Source: Klebsiella sp. RIT-PI-d
GTDB taxonomy: Bacteria; Pseudomonadota; Gammaproteobacteria; Enterobacterales; Enterobacteriaceae
Assembly (NCBI RefSeq): GCF_001187865.1
Contig: NZ_LGIT01000003.1
Span: 248,001-312,000, forward strand
Length of the DNA: 64,000 nt
Direction: 5' to 3'
Positions 9,717 to 18,791 of the stretch are shown here, piece by piece (position 1 is the stretch's first letter; the number at the start of each line of letters is the position of its first letter). A model generated the notes under the pieces. That model searched no databases. It was not told the DNA's origin and worked only from the letters and a program-made list of their open reading frames with translations. Made by a program: the position numbers and the translations under genes.

Positions 9717-10280
9717 ATGAATACGTTGTCCACTCTCTTTTCACTGGTCATCCAGATTTATACGATGATATTGCTTTTACGCATCTGGATGCAGTGGGCG
9801 CGCTGTGATTTTTATAATCCTTTTGCCCAATTTATCGTTAAGGCAACCCAGCCTATTGTCGGTCCGCTGCGCCGTTTTATTCCGGCCATGGGACCTGTTG
9901 ATACAGCCTCGCTGCTGATCGCACTGGTGTTGTGTATCGTAAAGGTTTTTCTCAACCCGTATATTACGATTAGCGGCCTGCTGCTGCCTTTTTCTGCGGC
10001 GCTGGTGCTTATCAAAACGGTCGGCTCGCTCATTTTCTGGGTACTGATGGCGATGGCGATTATGAGCTGGGTCAGTCGGGGACGAAGCCCGGTGGAATTC
10101 GTTTTAATCCAGCTGACAGAGCCTTTACTGCGTCCGATTCGTAAATTGCTGCCGTCAATGGGTGGCATAGACTTCTCTCCTATGATCCTCGTATTAATAA
10201 TGTACGTGATTAATATGGGGGTGATGGAGCTACTGGCCAATGTCGCTGTGCCGCTGGCCTATATCTGGGGATGGGCATGA
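9717..10280 (+). CDS. yggT: YggT, inner membrane protein with two YGGT domains
   Basis: Integral inner-membrane protein of 187 residues with two copies of the YGGT unit. Each has a hydrophobic helix, then an RIWMQW or IMSWVSRG segment and an NPFAQF / [11 protein letters not shown] stretch. About four membrane segments are visible. The family occurs in chloroplasts and bacteria and has been connected to membrane organisation and osmotic stress; the function is not firmly established. It follows yggS by 21 bases, and its end overlaps the yggU start. Confidence 0.93.
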   Translation: MNTLSTLFSLVIQIYTMILLLRIWMQWARCDFYNPFAQFIVKATQPIVGPLRRFIPAMGPVDTASLLIALVLCIVKVFLNPYITISGLLLPFSAALVLIKTVGSLIFWVLMAMAIMSWVSRGRSPVEFVLIQLTEPLLRPIRKLLPSMGGIDFSPMILVLIMYVINMGVMELLANVAVPLAYIWGWA

Positions 10281-10567
10281 GTGCAGTTGAATCGCTGTCG
10301 GATGGCCTGGTTTTACGGCTCTATATTCAGCCGAAAGCCAGCCGCGACAGCATTGTTGGCCTGCATGGCGACGAAGTGAAAGTCGCCATCACTGCCCCGC
10401 CGGTTGACGGTCAGGCTAATGCACATCTGATCAAATTCCTCGCCAAACAGTTTCGGGTAGCAAAAAGCCAGGTCATGATTGAAAAGGGCGAGCTGGGCCG
10501 CCATAAGCAGGTCAAAATTCTTCATCCGCAGCATATTCCGGCAAACGTTGCGGCCCTAACAGAGTAA
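10277..10567 (+). CDS. yggU: YggU, DUF167 family protein
   Basis: Small protein of 96 residues, DUF167/UPF0235 family, almost identical to E. coli YggU across the core ([14 protein letters not shown] and [13 protein letters not shown]). I place the start at the ATG at 10277, which matches the E. coli N terminus (MSAV); an ATG six bases earlier is also in frame. It overlaps the end of yggT by four bases, so translation is probably coupled. No biochemical function is known. Confidence 0.92.
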   Translation: MSAVESLSDGLVLRLYIQPKASRDSIVGLHGDEVKVAITAPPVDGQANAHLIKFLAKQFRVAKSQVMIEKGELGRHKQVKILHPQHIPANVAALTE

Positions 10568-10574
10568 ATATTGT

Positions 10575-11168
10575 ATGCAAAAAGTTGTCCTCGCCACCGG
10601 CAATGCCGGGAAAGTGCGTGAGCTGGCCTCACTGCTTAGCGATTTTGGTCTTGATGTTGTTGCGCAAACCGATCTCGGCGTAGCGTCCCCCGAAGAGACC
10701 GGCCTGACCTTTATTGAGAACGCCATTCTGAAAGCGCGTCATGCAGCGCAGATAACCGGCCTGCCCGCGATTGCGGATGACTCCGGGCTGGCTGTTGACG
10801 TCCTGGGCGGCGCGCCGGGCATTTATTCCGCACGCTATGCCGGTGAAGATGCCAGCGACCAGCAGAATCTGGAAAAGCTGCTTGAGGCAATGAAAGAGAC
10901 GCCTGACGAGCAGCGCCATGCACAATTCCATTGTGTACTGGTGTACCTGCGTCATGCGGACGATCCCACGCCGCTGGTATGTCACGGTAGCTGGTCCGGC
11001 GTCATTACCCGTCAGGCCGCAGGTCACGGCGGTTTTGGTTACGATCCGATTTTCTTTGTGCCGTCAGAAGGTAAAACGGCAGCCGAACTGACTCGCGAAG
11101 AGAAAAACGCTATTTCTCACCGAGGGCAGGCACTGAAACTGTTACTGGACGCGCTGCGTGATCGTTAA
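10575..11168 (+). CDS. rdgB: RdgB, dITP/XTP pyrophosphatase
   Basis: Ham1/ITPase family nucleotide pyrophosphatase of 197 residues that hydrolyses dITP, ITP and XTP to monophosphates, keeping deaminated purines out of DNA and RNA. The substrate loop TGNAGKVRE, the catalytic-metal segment ([14 protein letters not shown]) and the ADDSGL motif are all present. Length equals E. coli RdgB (197). It lies seven bases after yggU and overlaps the hemW start by 11 bases. Confidence 0.97.
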   Translation: MQKVVLATGNAGKVRELASLLSDFGLDVVAQTDLGVASPEETGLTFIENAILKARHAAQITGLPAIADDSGLAVDVLGGAPGIYSARYAGEDASDQQNLEKLLEAMKETPDEQRHAQFHCVLVYLRHADDPTPLVCHGSWSGVITRQAAGHGGFGYDPIFFVPSEGKTAAELTREEKNAISHRGQALKLLLDALRDR

Positions 11169-12297
11169 TTTACCGCCTCTGAGCCTGTATATTCATATTC
11201 CGTGGTGCGTGCAGAAATGCCCGTACTGCGATTTCAATTCTCATGCGCTGAAAGGCGAAGTGCCGCACGACGACTACGTTCAGCATCTGCTGAGCGATCT
11301 CGACGGCGATATCGCTTACGCTCAGGGGCGTGAGATTGCGACTATTTTTATCGGCGGTGGCACCCCAAGCCTACTTTCTGGCCCGGGCATGCAGACGCTG
11401 CTGGATGGCGTCCGGTCGCGCCTGCCGCTGGCGGCTAATGCAGAAATCACCATGGAAGCTAATCCCGGGACGGTAGAAGCTGACCGCTTTGTCGATTATC
11501 AGCGTGCAGGTATTAATCGAATCTCTATCGGTGTACAAAGCTTTAGCGACCAGAAATTGCAGCGTCTGGGACGTATTCATGGCCCGGAAGAGGCCAAACG
11601 CGCTGCACGACTGGCCGCCGGCCTTGGACTGCGCAGCTTCAACCTCGATCTCATGCACGGCCTGCCGGATCAAACGCTGGACGAGGCGCTGGATGATTTA
11701 CGTCAGGCTATCGCCCTGGCTCCCCCGCATCTGTCGTGGTATCAACTGACTATCGAACCCAACACGCTATTTGGCTCTCGTCCACCCGTGCTGCCGGATG
11801 ACGATGCGCTGTGGGATATTTTCGAGCGCGGTCATCAGCTCCTTAGCGCTGCCGGATATCAGCAGTATGAAACGTCAGCATATGCAAAACCAGGTTATCA
11901 GTGCCAACATAACCTCAATTACTGGCGCTTTGGCGATTATCTCGGCATTGGCTGCGGTGCACACGGTAAGGTGACGTTCCCGGATGGGCGCATTTTACGG
12001 ACAACGAAAACGCGTCATCCACGCGGCTACATGCAGGGACGCTATTCTGAAAGTGAACGCGATGTCGAGCTGGCGGATAAACCGTTTGAGTTCTTTATGA
12101 ACCGCTTCCGTCTGCTGGAGCCCGCTCCACGCCAGGAATTCACCGATTATACCGGGCTGCCAGAAACGGTTATTCGTCAGCAGATTGACGCGGCGATTGC
12201 GCAGGGATATCTCACCGAAAGCGCAGAAAGCTGGCAAATAACGCAGCACGGTAAGTTATTCCTCAACTCCCTGCTGGAACTGTTCCTCGCAGATTAA
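11158..12297 (+). CDS. hemW: HemW, radical SAM heme chaperone
   Basis: Radical SAM protein of 379 residues related to oxygen-independent coproporphyrinogen oxidase HemN. The cluster motif C-x3-C-x2-C is in [11 protein letters not shown], and the SAM-binding GGGTPS follows. HemW-type proteins bind heme and insert it into respiratory enzymes rather than oxidising coproporphyrinogen. The start is the GTG at 11158 inside the end of rdgB; the next residues align with E. coli HemW. It is the last gene of the yggS run. Confidence 0.95.
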   Translation: MIVNLPPLSLYIHIPWCVQKCPYCDFNSHALKGEVPHDDYVQHLLSDLDGDIAYAQGREIATIFIGGGTPSLLSGPGMQTLLDGVRSRLPLAANAEITMEANPGTVEADRFVDYQRAGINRISIGVQSFSDQKLQRLGRIHGPEEAKRAARLAAGLGLRSFNLDLMHGLPDQTLDEALDDLRQAIALAPPHLSWYQLTIEPNTLFGSRPPVLPDDDALWDIFERGHQLLSAAGYQQYETSAYAKPGYQCQHNLNYWRFGDYLGIGCGAHGKVTFPDGRILRTTKTRHPRGYMQGRYSESERDVELADKPFEFFMNRFRLLEPAPRQEFTDYTGLPETVIRQQIDAAIAQGYLTESAESWQITQHGKLFLNSLLELFLAD

Positions 12298-12432
12298 TAT
12301 GCGGCCGTGCGCCACGCCAGATTCCTGGCGTCAGCGACGGCAGACTTATCCCGCCTGAAATGTATTGCGAAGCATCTTCCAGATTTACGCTCTTTTTACA
12401 CCCGCGACATAACGCTTAATCATAATAGCGCG

Positions 12433-12798
12433 ATGATTAACGCCAGGATGTTGAGAAGAAATGCCACGCCGGAAGAAATGCAGCTCTGGATGCTTTTGCG
12501 TGGGCGACAATTTTATGGGTTTAAATTTCGCCGGCAACTGGCCATCGGCCCCTATATCGTTGATTTCGCCTGCCACAAAGCCCGATTAATTGTCGAACTG
12601 GACGGTGGTCAACATGCAGATCAGCTCGAGTATGATTTATCAAGAACGGCTTTTTTAAAGGCAAAAGGGTGGGACGTTTTGCGCTTCTGGAATAATGCGC
12701 TGCGTGAGTCTGAAGAAGGCGTATTGATGACGATCCTCGCGCGATTACAGGCACGCACTCTGGCGGGCAAGAGTATCGGGAGTGATTATATGCCATAA
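12433..12798 (+). CDS. DUF559 (Vsr-like fold) putative endonuclease
   Basis: Protein of 121 residues of the DUF559 family, whose fold resembles the very-short-patch repair endonuclease Vsr and other PD-(D/E)XK nucleases. The N-terminal RNATPEE segment, GRQFYGFKFRRQ, the acidic residue in IVDFAC and the IVELDGGQH motif are the family hallmarks; DVLRFWNN lies near the end. The frame stays open 126 bases upstream, but family members start like the ATG at 12433. It sits where E. coli carries yggM and ansB and is followed by a tandem repeat. No partner methylase is adjacent, and its cellular role is unknown. Confidence 0.85.
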   Translation: MINARMLRRNATPEEMQLWMLLRGRQFYGFKFRRQLAIGPYIVDFACHKARLIVELDGGQHADQLEYDLSRTAFLKAKGWDVLRFWNNALRESEEGVLMTILARLQARTLAGKSIGSDYMP

Positions 12799-12800
12799 CG

Positions 12801-13005
12801 GCCACCCTCACCCCTGCCCTCTCCCTGAGGGAGAGGGAGCCAGTCAGCATTCGGTGTGATTTAAGGTGGAACAAACCGATCACGCGCACGGGCCGTCCCC
12901 TCTCCCTGAGGGAGAGGGAGCCAGTCAGCATTCGGTGTAATTTAAGGTGGAACAAACCGAACACGCGCACGGGGCGTCCCCTCTCCCTGAGGGAGAGGGT
13001 TAGGG
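12801..13005. repeat. 81-bp tandem repeat carrying a 21-base palindrome
   Basis: A perfect palindrome (CCCTCTCCCTGAGGGAGAGGG family, odd centre) occurs at 12817-12837, 12898-12918 and 12979-12999, exactly 81 bases apart. The 60-base spacers are almost identical to each other. The array is flanked by CACCCTCACCCC on one side and TTAGGGTG on the other, which extends the inverted symmetry of the whole block. A minus-strand open frame through the array is repetitive and not a believable gene. A single related copy is at 60466-60500. Confidence 0.9.
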
Positions 13006-13014
13006 TGTAGCCCC

Positions 13015-13731
13015 TTATTTCAAACTGCCTACCAGCGCTTTGCGGCTGTCTTCCAGCGAGATCACCCGCTGGCACACATCTTTACCAAATTGCTGGAAAT
13101 CTTTTTCCTGATTTTTCCATTCGCTCTGGACTGCGCTTTGCAGGCCACCGAGATTGCCCAGCACGCTTTGTAACGGGTTGCCGCCTTTAGTCACGGCCTG
13201 CGCACCCATCTCGTTAATGCTGTCCTGGAGGATACCGCCCATCGCCTGATTAACCAATTGCTGGCCATTAGCCCGAACCTGGTCGATAGCCTGATAGTGG
13301 AAGGTCAGACCGTCGCTGCGACGTTCTATGATCTTGTTCAGTTGCTCTTTCAGCTGTGCATCCAGATTAGTCAGGCGGTTGCGCATTTTGCTGTCGGCCC
13401 CGACCTGCTGGGTAATAATTTTGTCCAGCGCCGCGCGGCCTTTCTCCACCCGGCTGCGCGCGCCATCGTCGATCCACGGCAGCGCACTGCGTAAATCGTT
13501 CTGATAATCTTTTGCCTGTTCACGCTGGCTGGCGTTCAAATTATACTGTTTACCGTTAAACATCACGCCGCCATCGGGTGCGATCACCAGATTGCCATTC
13601 TCGCCTTTAACCTGAACCGTTTGCGGCATCAGGATCACGTCGTCGCGCGGTGTGACGCTACACTTATAGTCTGCCTGTGCAGCAAACGTTGTTACCGTCA
13701 ATGCCGCTGCCAGCAGCGCTTTATGCATCAT
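13015..13731 (-). CDS. yggN: YggN, DUF2884 periplasmic protein
   Basis: Protein of 238 residues (E. coli YggN has 239) with a signal peptide of about 19 residues ending at AQA. It belongs to DUF2884, with the conserved DYKCSVTPRDDV start and a long helical body. Gram-negative periplasmic location is predicted; function is unknown. Two ATGs stand in tandem at 13731 and 13728, preceded by GGGAG. The gene is transcribed in the same direction as yggL and trmB upstream and probably follows them. Confidence 0.92.
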   Translation of the reverse strand: MMHKALLAAALTVTTFAAQADYKCSVTPRDDVILMPQTVQVKGENGNLVIAPDGGVMFNGKQYNLNASQREQAKDYQNDLRSALPWIDDGARSRVEKGRAALDKIITQQVGADSKMRNRLTNLDAQLKEQLNKIIERRSDGLTFHYQAIDQVRANGQQLVNQAMGGILQDSINEMGAQAVTKGGNPLQSVLGNLGGLQSAVQSEWKNQEKDFQQFGKDVCQRVISLEDSRKALVGSLK

Positions 13732-13782
13732 ACATACTCCCTCAGAGACAAAACGGGCCAGCATATGCCAGCCCCGTAGTTC

Positions 13783-14109
13783 TTAGTCCCACCAGACGTC
13801 GAAAAGTTCGCTGATGCGTACCTCTTCGAGTTTGTGTTCTTCCAGCCATTTACGCACGGCAGCCTGATCGTCTTCGGTACACTTGCCTATTTCTTCACGG
13901 CAAATCAGCCCTTCCCATGCAAGATAGCCGCTACCATCAAACGCCAGCTTATTCGGTGCGATAGCCTCATTGATGAAATCATCAATGGTTTGATCAACCT
14001 GTTCTTCCGCAGTCCCTTCCGGGAAACGGAAGGCAACGGAAAACCCTAACTCCTGAAACTCGTCAATGTGCATTTTTTTGCGCAGACGACGACTACGTTG
14101 CTTTGCCAT
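13783..14109 (-). CDS. yggL: YggL, DUF469 family protein
   Basis: Acidic protein of 108 residues of the DUF469 family, very close to E. coli YggL. A basic N terminus (KQRSRRLRKKMHIDE) is followed by conserved GFSVAFRFPEG and ends in LFDVWWD. YggL has been reported to associate with the 50S ribosomal subunit, which would fit the basic N terminus; the role is not firmly established. The ATG at 14109 overlaps the stop codon of trmB by one base (TAATG), indicating translational coupling. Confidence 0.93.
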   Translation of the reverse strand: MAKQRSRRLRKKMHIDEFQELGFSVAFRFPEGTAEEQVDQTIDDFINEAIAPNKLAFDGSGYLAWEGLICREEIGKCTEDDQAAVRKWLEEHKLEEVRISELFDVWWD

Positions 14110-14828
14110 TATTTCACCCTCTCGAACATTAAGTCCCATACGCCGTGACCAAGACGATGGCCACGCTGTTCAAATTTGGTTACCGGACGCGAATCCGGAC
14201 GCGGTACATAGTCGTTGCTGGCAGACTGGTTTTTATATCCATCCAGCGAAGACATGACTTCTAACATGTGCACGGCATAGGCTTCCCAGTCGGTCGCCAT
14301 ATGGAACACGCCGCCCAGCTTCAGCTTGCTCTTGACCAGTTCCGCAAACTCGGCCTGAACGATACGGCGTTTATTATGCCGGGCTTTATGCCACGGGTCA
14401 GGGAAAAACAGCTGAACCATGTTTAAAGAATTGTCAGGGATCATTTTGTGCAGCACTTCTACAGCGTCGTGACACATCACACGCAGGTTTTCCACGCCTT
14501 CTTCATGCGCGGAAGAAAGGCAAGCCCCAACGCCAGGGGAATGAACTTCGATTCCCAGGAAGTTTTGCTCTGGTTTTGCTTTCGCCATGGTGACCAGTGA
14601 TGCCCCCATGCCAAAGCCAATCTCCAGAGTAACCGGCGCATCGCGGCCAAACAGAACGCTAAAATCCAGCGGCGCTTCGGAGAACTCAACGCCCATCACC
14701 GGCCAGAAGTGGTCCAGTGCGTGCTGCTGACCTTTGGTCAGACGCCCCTGGCGGCGGACAAAGCTACGGATACGGCGCAGCGGGCGACCGTTTTCATCAA
14801 AATCCGGTGAAATGACGTCGTTATTCAT
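14109..14828 (-). CDS. trmB: tRNA (guanine(46)-N(7))-methyltransferase
   Basis: SAM-dependent Rossmann-fold methyltransferase of 239 residues that makes 7-methylguanosine at position 46 of tRNA. The SAM-binding loop [10 protein letters not shown] and the catalytic [17 protein letters not shown] region are visible, with [19 protein letters not shown] near the end. The start at 14828 gives the same length as E. coli TrmB; an upstream in-frame start adds 16 residues with no family match. It is divergent from mutY and coupled to yggL. Confidence 0.96.
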   Translation of the reverse strand: MNNDVISPDFDENGRPLRRIRSFVRRQGRLTKGQQHALDHFWPVMGVEFSEAPLDFSVLFGRDAPVTLEIGFGMGASLVTMAKAKPEQNFLGIEVHSPGVGACLSSAHEEGVENLRVMCHDAVEVLHKMIPDNSLNMVQLFFPDPWHKARHNKRRIVQAEFAELVKSKLKLGGVFHMATDWEAYAVHMLEVMSSLDGYKNQSASNDYVPRPDSRPVTKFEQRGHRLGHGVWDLMFERVK

Positions 14829-14976
14829 AAAAGTAGTCTGCTTGTGAGAGTCTTCGGGAAAACGGGCATTATCCAAAGTTAGTTGCCGGATGCAAGCATA
14901 GCAAAGATCCGATTTACAGCTTCGCGCTGCTGTGCTGGAATCTGTGCCCTTAATCGCGCAAATTCGGAAGCCCGCT

Positions 14977-16035
14977 TTGACCCTACACGCAGCGCAATTT
15001 TCAGCTCAGGTGCTGGAATGGTACGACAAATATGGGCGTAAAACTCTGCCCTGGCAAATCGAAAAGACGCCTTACAAAGTGTGGCTGTCTGAAGTGATGT
15101 TGCAGCAAACGCAGGTGGCCACGGTTATCCCCTACTTTGAACGTTTTATGGCGCGTTTTCCAACGGTGACCGATCTTGCTGATGCCCCGCTTGATGAAGT
15201 GCTGCATTTATGGACCGGACTTGGCTATTACGCCCGCGCCCGCAATCTTCATAAAGCAGCACAGCAGGTCGCTACGCGTCATGGCGGCGTCTTTCCGCAG
15301 ACATTTGAAGCCGTAATGGATTTGCCCGGCGTAGGACGCTCAACCGCCGGCGCGATTTTATCCCTCTCGCTGGGTCAGCATTATCCTATTCTGGATGGTA
15401 ACGTTAAACGCGTGCTGGCCCGCTGCTATGCTGTTGCCGGCTGGCCCGGTAAAAAAGAGGTCGAAAGCCGCCTGTGGTCCGTCAGCGAAGCAGTTACGCC
15501 AGCACACGGGGTTGCCCGTTTTAATCAGGCAATGATGGATCTGGGAGCAATGGTCTGCACCCGTTCAAAACCCAAATGTGAATTATGTCCGTTGAACAAC
15601 GGCTGTGAAGCATACGCCGCCCATAGCTGGGCTATGTATCCGGGCAAAAAGCCAAAGCAAACGCTGCCGGAACGCACAGGTTATTTATTGTTAATGCAGC
15701 ATAATGATGAGGTTTACCTGGCGCAGCGACCGCCCAGCGGCCTGTGGGGAGGTTTATTTTGCTTCCCGCAATTTGCTACTGAGCAGGAATTGACAGAATG
15801 GCTGGCACAACGGCAGATTAGCGCTAATAATCTGCGTCAGATGACGGCATTTCGCCATACATTCAGCCATTTCCATCTGGATATTGTGCCCATGTGGCTT
15901 CCCGTGTCTTCCTTCCACTCATGCATGGATGAAGGCAATGCGCTCTGGTATAACTTAGCGCAGCCGCCGTCCGTAGGACTGGCTGCGCCTGTAGAGCGCC
16001 TGTTACAACAGTTACGTGCCGGAGCACTCGTTTAA
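14977..16035 (+). CDS. mutY: Adenine DNA glycosylase MutY, probable TTG start
   Basis: Base-excision repair glycosylase of about 352 residues that removes adenine mispaired with 8-oxoguanine. The helix-hairpin-helix with catalytic Asp ([12 protein letters not shown], then [11 protein letters not shown]), the catalytic Glu in [11 protein letters not shown] and the [4Fe-4S] ligands C-x6-C-x2-C-x5-C ([17 protein letters not shown]) are intact. The C-terminal MutT-like domain is complete. The usual ATG (E. coli begins MQASQFS) is replaced by CTA here, so a TTG at 14977 with GGAAG six bases upstream is the best start; a GTG at 14932 is the alternative. yggX follows 26 bases later. Confidence 0.94.
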   Translation: MTLHAAQFSAQVLEWYDKYGRKTLPWQIEKTPYKVWLSEVMLQQTQVATVIPYFERFMARFPTVTDLADAPLDEVLHLWTGLGYYARARNLHKAAQQVATRHGGVFPQTFEAVMDLPGVGRSTAGAILSLSLGQHYPILDGNVKRVLARCYAVAGWPGKKEVESRLWSVSEAVTPAHGVARFNQAMMDLGAMVCTRSKPKCELCPLNNGCEAYAAHSWAMYPGKKPKQTLPERTGYLLLMQHNDEVYLAQRPPSGLWGGLFCFPQFATEQELTEWLAQRQISANNLRQMTAFRHTFSHFHLDIVPMWLPVSSFHSCMDEGNALWYNLAQPPSVGLAAPVERLLQQLRAGALV

Positions 16036-16049
16036 CGCCCGGCCAATAA

Positions 16050-16337
<288 letters not shown>

Positions 16338-16440
16338 CCGTGTACCGACAACGTTGAGCGCAGCGTTTATGCCGGATGAGGCACCCCTGCGTGAAGCCGT
16401 GTCGATAGTTGACTATTAAGCGAGCGCCACCAGGCATCAG
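16338..16440. repeat. REP-like intergenic sequence between yggX and mltC
   Basis: The gap contains a GCCGGATGAGGC stretch (about 16371-16382), which resembles the head of enterobacterial REP/PU elements, followed by partly complementary GC-rich sequence. The match is partial, so this is a weak call. Confidence 0.35.
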
Positions 16441-16490
16441 TCTCCGGGACTGTTGCCCATTATCACAACACAACACACGCTCCTACAATA

Positions 16491-17573
16491 ATGAAAAAAT
16501 ATTTTGCGCTGGCCCTTATTGCGCCGTTACTGATCTCCTGTTCAGATTCAACCAAAAAAGGTGAGACGTTTAACGAGGCCTGGGTCAAGGACACCAATAG
16601 TTTTGATATTTTGATGGGGCAGTTTGCTCATAACATTGAGAATATCTGGGGTTATAAAGAAGTTCTGATCGCCGGACCTAAAGACTACGTTAAGTATACC
16701 GATCAATATCAGACGCGTAGTCACATCAACTTTGATGAAGGTACGATCACCATCGAAACCATCTCAGGAACGGAGCCGGCGGCGCGCCTGCGTCAGGCGA
16801 TTATCCAGACGCTGTTGATCGGAGAAGATCCGGGTTCTATCGATCTCTACTCCGATGCCGACGATATCCAGATCTCAAAAGAACCGTTTTTATACGGGCA
16901 GGTAGTTGATAACAACGGTGCACCGATTCGCTGGGAGTGGCGTGCGGCGCGCTTCGCCGATTATCTGCTGCAACACCGCATGAAAAGCCGGAATAATGGC
17001 TTACACATCGTTTACAGCATCACCATCGATCTGGTTGCAAACCACCTGGATAAACGTGCGCACAAATATGTTGGCATGGTCCGTCAGGCGTCGCGAAAGT
17101 ATAATGTTGATGAATCCTTAATCCTTGCCATTATGCAAACTGAATCCTCATTCAACCCCTATGCCGTCAGCCGTTCCGATGCGCTGGGCCTGATGCAGGT
17201 GGTGCAACATACGGCTGGTAAAGATGTTTTCCGAATCCAGGGGAAAAGCGGAATGCCCGATCGCAGCTACCTGTTCGATCCGGCGAATAACATTGATACC
17301 GGTACTGCCTATCTGGCCATGCTCAACAACGTCTATCTGGCCGGGATCAGCAATCCGACCTCGCGCCGTTATGCGGTGATCACCGCTTATAACGGCGGAG
17401 CGGGTAGCGTACTGCGCATGTTCTCCGCAGATAAGGCACAGGCAGCAGCGATGATCAACACGATGTCGCCGGGAGACCTTTATCAGACCATTACGACCCG
17501 CCATCCGTCAGCGGAATCGCGTCGTTATCTCTATAAGGTCAACAGTACCCAGAAAATATATCGCAGAAAATAG
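16491..17573 (+). CDS. mltC: Membrane-bound lytic murein transglycosylase C
   Basis: Outer-membrane lipoprotein of 360 residues that cleaves peptidoglycan glycan strands to 1,6-anhydro products. A lipoprotein signal ends in LLISC (lipid-modified Cys at about residue 17). The family-specific N-terminal domain (DUF3393) is followed by the SLT lysozyme-like domain with catalytic Glu in [13 protein letters not shown] and the ALGLMQV and ITAYNGGAG motifs. Length equals E. coli MltC. In E. coli it is followed by nupG, whereas here a ROK kinase on the other strand follows. Confidence 0.96.
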   Translation: MKKYFALALIAPLLISCSDSTKKGETFNEAWVKDTNSFDILMGQFAHNIENIWGYKEVLIAGPKDYVKYTDQYQTRSHINFDEGTITIETISGTEPAARLRQAIIQTLLIGEDPGSIDLYSDADDIQISKEPFLYGQVVDNNGAPIRWEWRAARFADYLLQHRMKSRNNGLHIVYSITIDLVANHLDKRAHKYVGMVRQASRKYNVDESLILAIMQTESSFNPYAVSRSDALGLMQVVQHTAGKDVFRIQGKSGMPDRSYLFDPANNIDTGTAYLAMLNNVYLAGISNPTSRRYAVITAYNGGAGSVLRMFSADKAQAAAMINTMSPGDLYQTITTRHPSAESRRYLYKVNSTQKIYRRK

Positions 17574-17604
17574 GATCGGGCGGCGCCACCGCCGGCAAAA
17601 CGCG

Positions 17605-17640
17605 GTAAAAACGGATGCCCCGGTTCAGGGGCATCGTTAA
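17605..17640 (-). terminator. Terminator of the ROK kinase gene
   Basis: Perfect 8-base stem (17614-17621 with 17628-17635) and six-base loop. On the minus strand it is followed by CCGTTTTTACC, an intrinsic terminator just after the kinase stop at 17646. It may also stop mltC transcripts arriving from the other side. Confidence 0.75.
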
Positions 17641-17645
17641 CCCGG

Positions 17646-18521
17646 TTATCGCTGGGTTCTTTGTTCGAAATTCACCGCCGCACCAACCAGATTGGCATCG
17701 CTGCCATACTGGCACAGGCCTATGTCCGGCATAAATTCCTGAAGGTTTTTCTCACGTACCCGAGCATGAAGGTGCTGACGTATCCCTTCAAATATCGCTC
17801 TGTTGGCGGAAATACCACCACCAATAATAATAACATCAGGATCGTAGCAGACCTGCAAATTCAACAGTCCGGTCGCCATCCAGCGATAAAACCGGTCAAC
17901 TTCCTGTTGAGCAATATTGTCGCCCTGCTGCGCCAGCGCGAAAACCTCAGCGCCGCTGAACGCCACCGCAGCAGACACTTTTTGGTTGTAACGTTTTGCC
18001 ATCGCTACTGCGGTGCCCAGTTCACTGAAAGTATTCTCCCCGTCAAGCGTCATCAGGCCAAACTCGCCGGCATATTTATGGCATCCCCGTTGCAGGCGCT
18101 TATTTTCAACAATAGCGCCTCCGATGCCTGAACCAACAATAACGAATAAGACGCGTGGCTTACCCTTGCCGGCCCCCAGCGTGGCCTCGGCGATGCCAGC
18201 GGCGTTGGCATCGTTTTCAATATGCACAGGTAAACCGAAAAGCGACGTCAGTTCATCAACAATCGCAAAGCGGTGAATGTAAGGAATAGCGCTTAATCCA
18301 CCGATGATCCCGGCATCTGGATCGACATTACCCGGTGCGCTAACCGAGATGCCCTCTGGCGTAAAATCCTGCTGGTATTGCTGGAAAAGCGTCAGAAGAA
18401 GCGTTTTCATTGCCGGCCAGCTGGCAGGCGTTTTTATGGCGTTCGTCTTAACTAACGCTCCATTTTCCCAGACGCCGTGTTTTATTGCTGTGCCGCCCCA
18501 GTCAAAGACTACAATTGCCAT
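17646..18521 (-). CDS. ROK-family sugar kinase
   Basis: Cytoplasmic kinase of 291 residues of the ROK family. The ATP phosphate-binding DWGGTAIKHG is at the N terminus; HIENDANAAGIAE and VGSGIGGAI form the sugar/ATP region, and IIIGGGIS the adenosine site. The usual ROK zinc ligands (C-x-C-G-x2-G-C) are absent, since the GCHKYAGEFG stretch has only one Cys. This is seen in beta-glucoside kinases of the BglK type. The substrate cannot be assigned. It stands alone between mltC and speC, in place of the nucleoside transporter gene nupG of E. coli, with no transporter next to it. Confidence 0.88.
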   Translation of the reverse strand: MAIVVFDWGGTAIKHGVWENGALVKTNAIKTPASWPAMKTLLLTLFQQYQQDFTPEGISVSAPGNVDPDAGIIGGLSAIPYIHRFAIVDELTSLFGLPVHIENDANAAGIAEATLGAGKGKPRVLFVIVGSGIGGAIVENKRLQRGCHKYAGEFGLMTLDGENTFSELGTAVAMAKRYNQKVSAAVAFSGAEVFALAQQGDNIAQQEVDRFYRWMATGLLNLQVCYDPDVIIIGGGISANRAIFEGIRQHLHARVREKNLQEFMPDIGLCQYGSDANLVGAAVNFEQRTQR

Positions 18522-18748
18522 GTATCCTCCATAATTATTATTCCATCATATTCATTTATTAATTGAATATATTAGAGAGATTCCGAATGCTATTCTTTAA
18601 CATCGTCTGCATTCTTAGCTCAATACGCAGATGAGTTTATATTTTGACTATGTGGGACATGTTTTATTTATCGCAAAATATACTGGCTATATTCTGCAAA
18701 CAGAAAATGTGCCATGATTGGTGTGGGTTATTGAGCGTATGAATGAGA

Positions 18749-18784
18749 GCAAAAAATGGAGCAGGCTCAGACTCACCCGCTCCG
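18749..18784 (-). terminator. Terminator of speC
   Basis: On the minus strand an eight-base stem (with one G-T pair; 18776-18783 and 18758-18765) is followed by ATTTTTTGC. It begins within ten bases of the speC stop codon and separates speC from the ROK gene. Confidence 0.75.
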
Positions 18785-18791
18785 CCAGATT

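Noticed and set aside
12801..13005. Possible CRISPR array
   Set aside because: The spacers between the palindromes are nearly identical to each other, there are only three repeats and no cas genes, so it is a tandem repeat.
12521..13075. Minus-strand open frame of 184 codons with repeated LRERGRPVR and LTGSLSLRE units
   Set aside because: It is simply the translation of the 81-bp tandem array and the antisense of the DUF559 gene; no ribosome binding site and no family.
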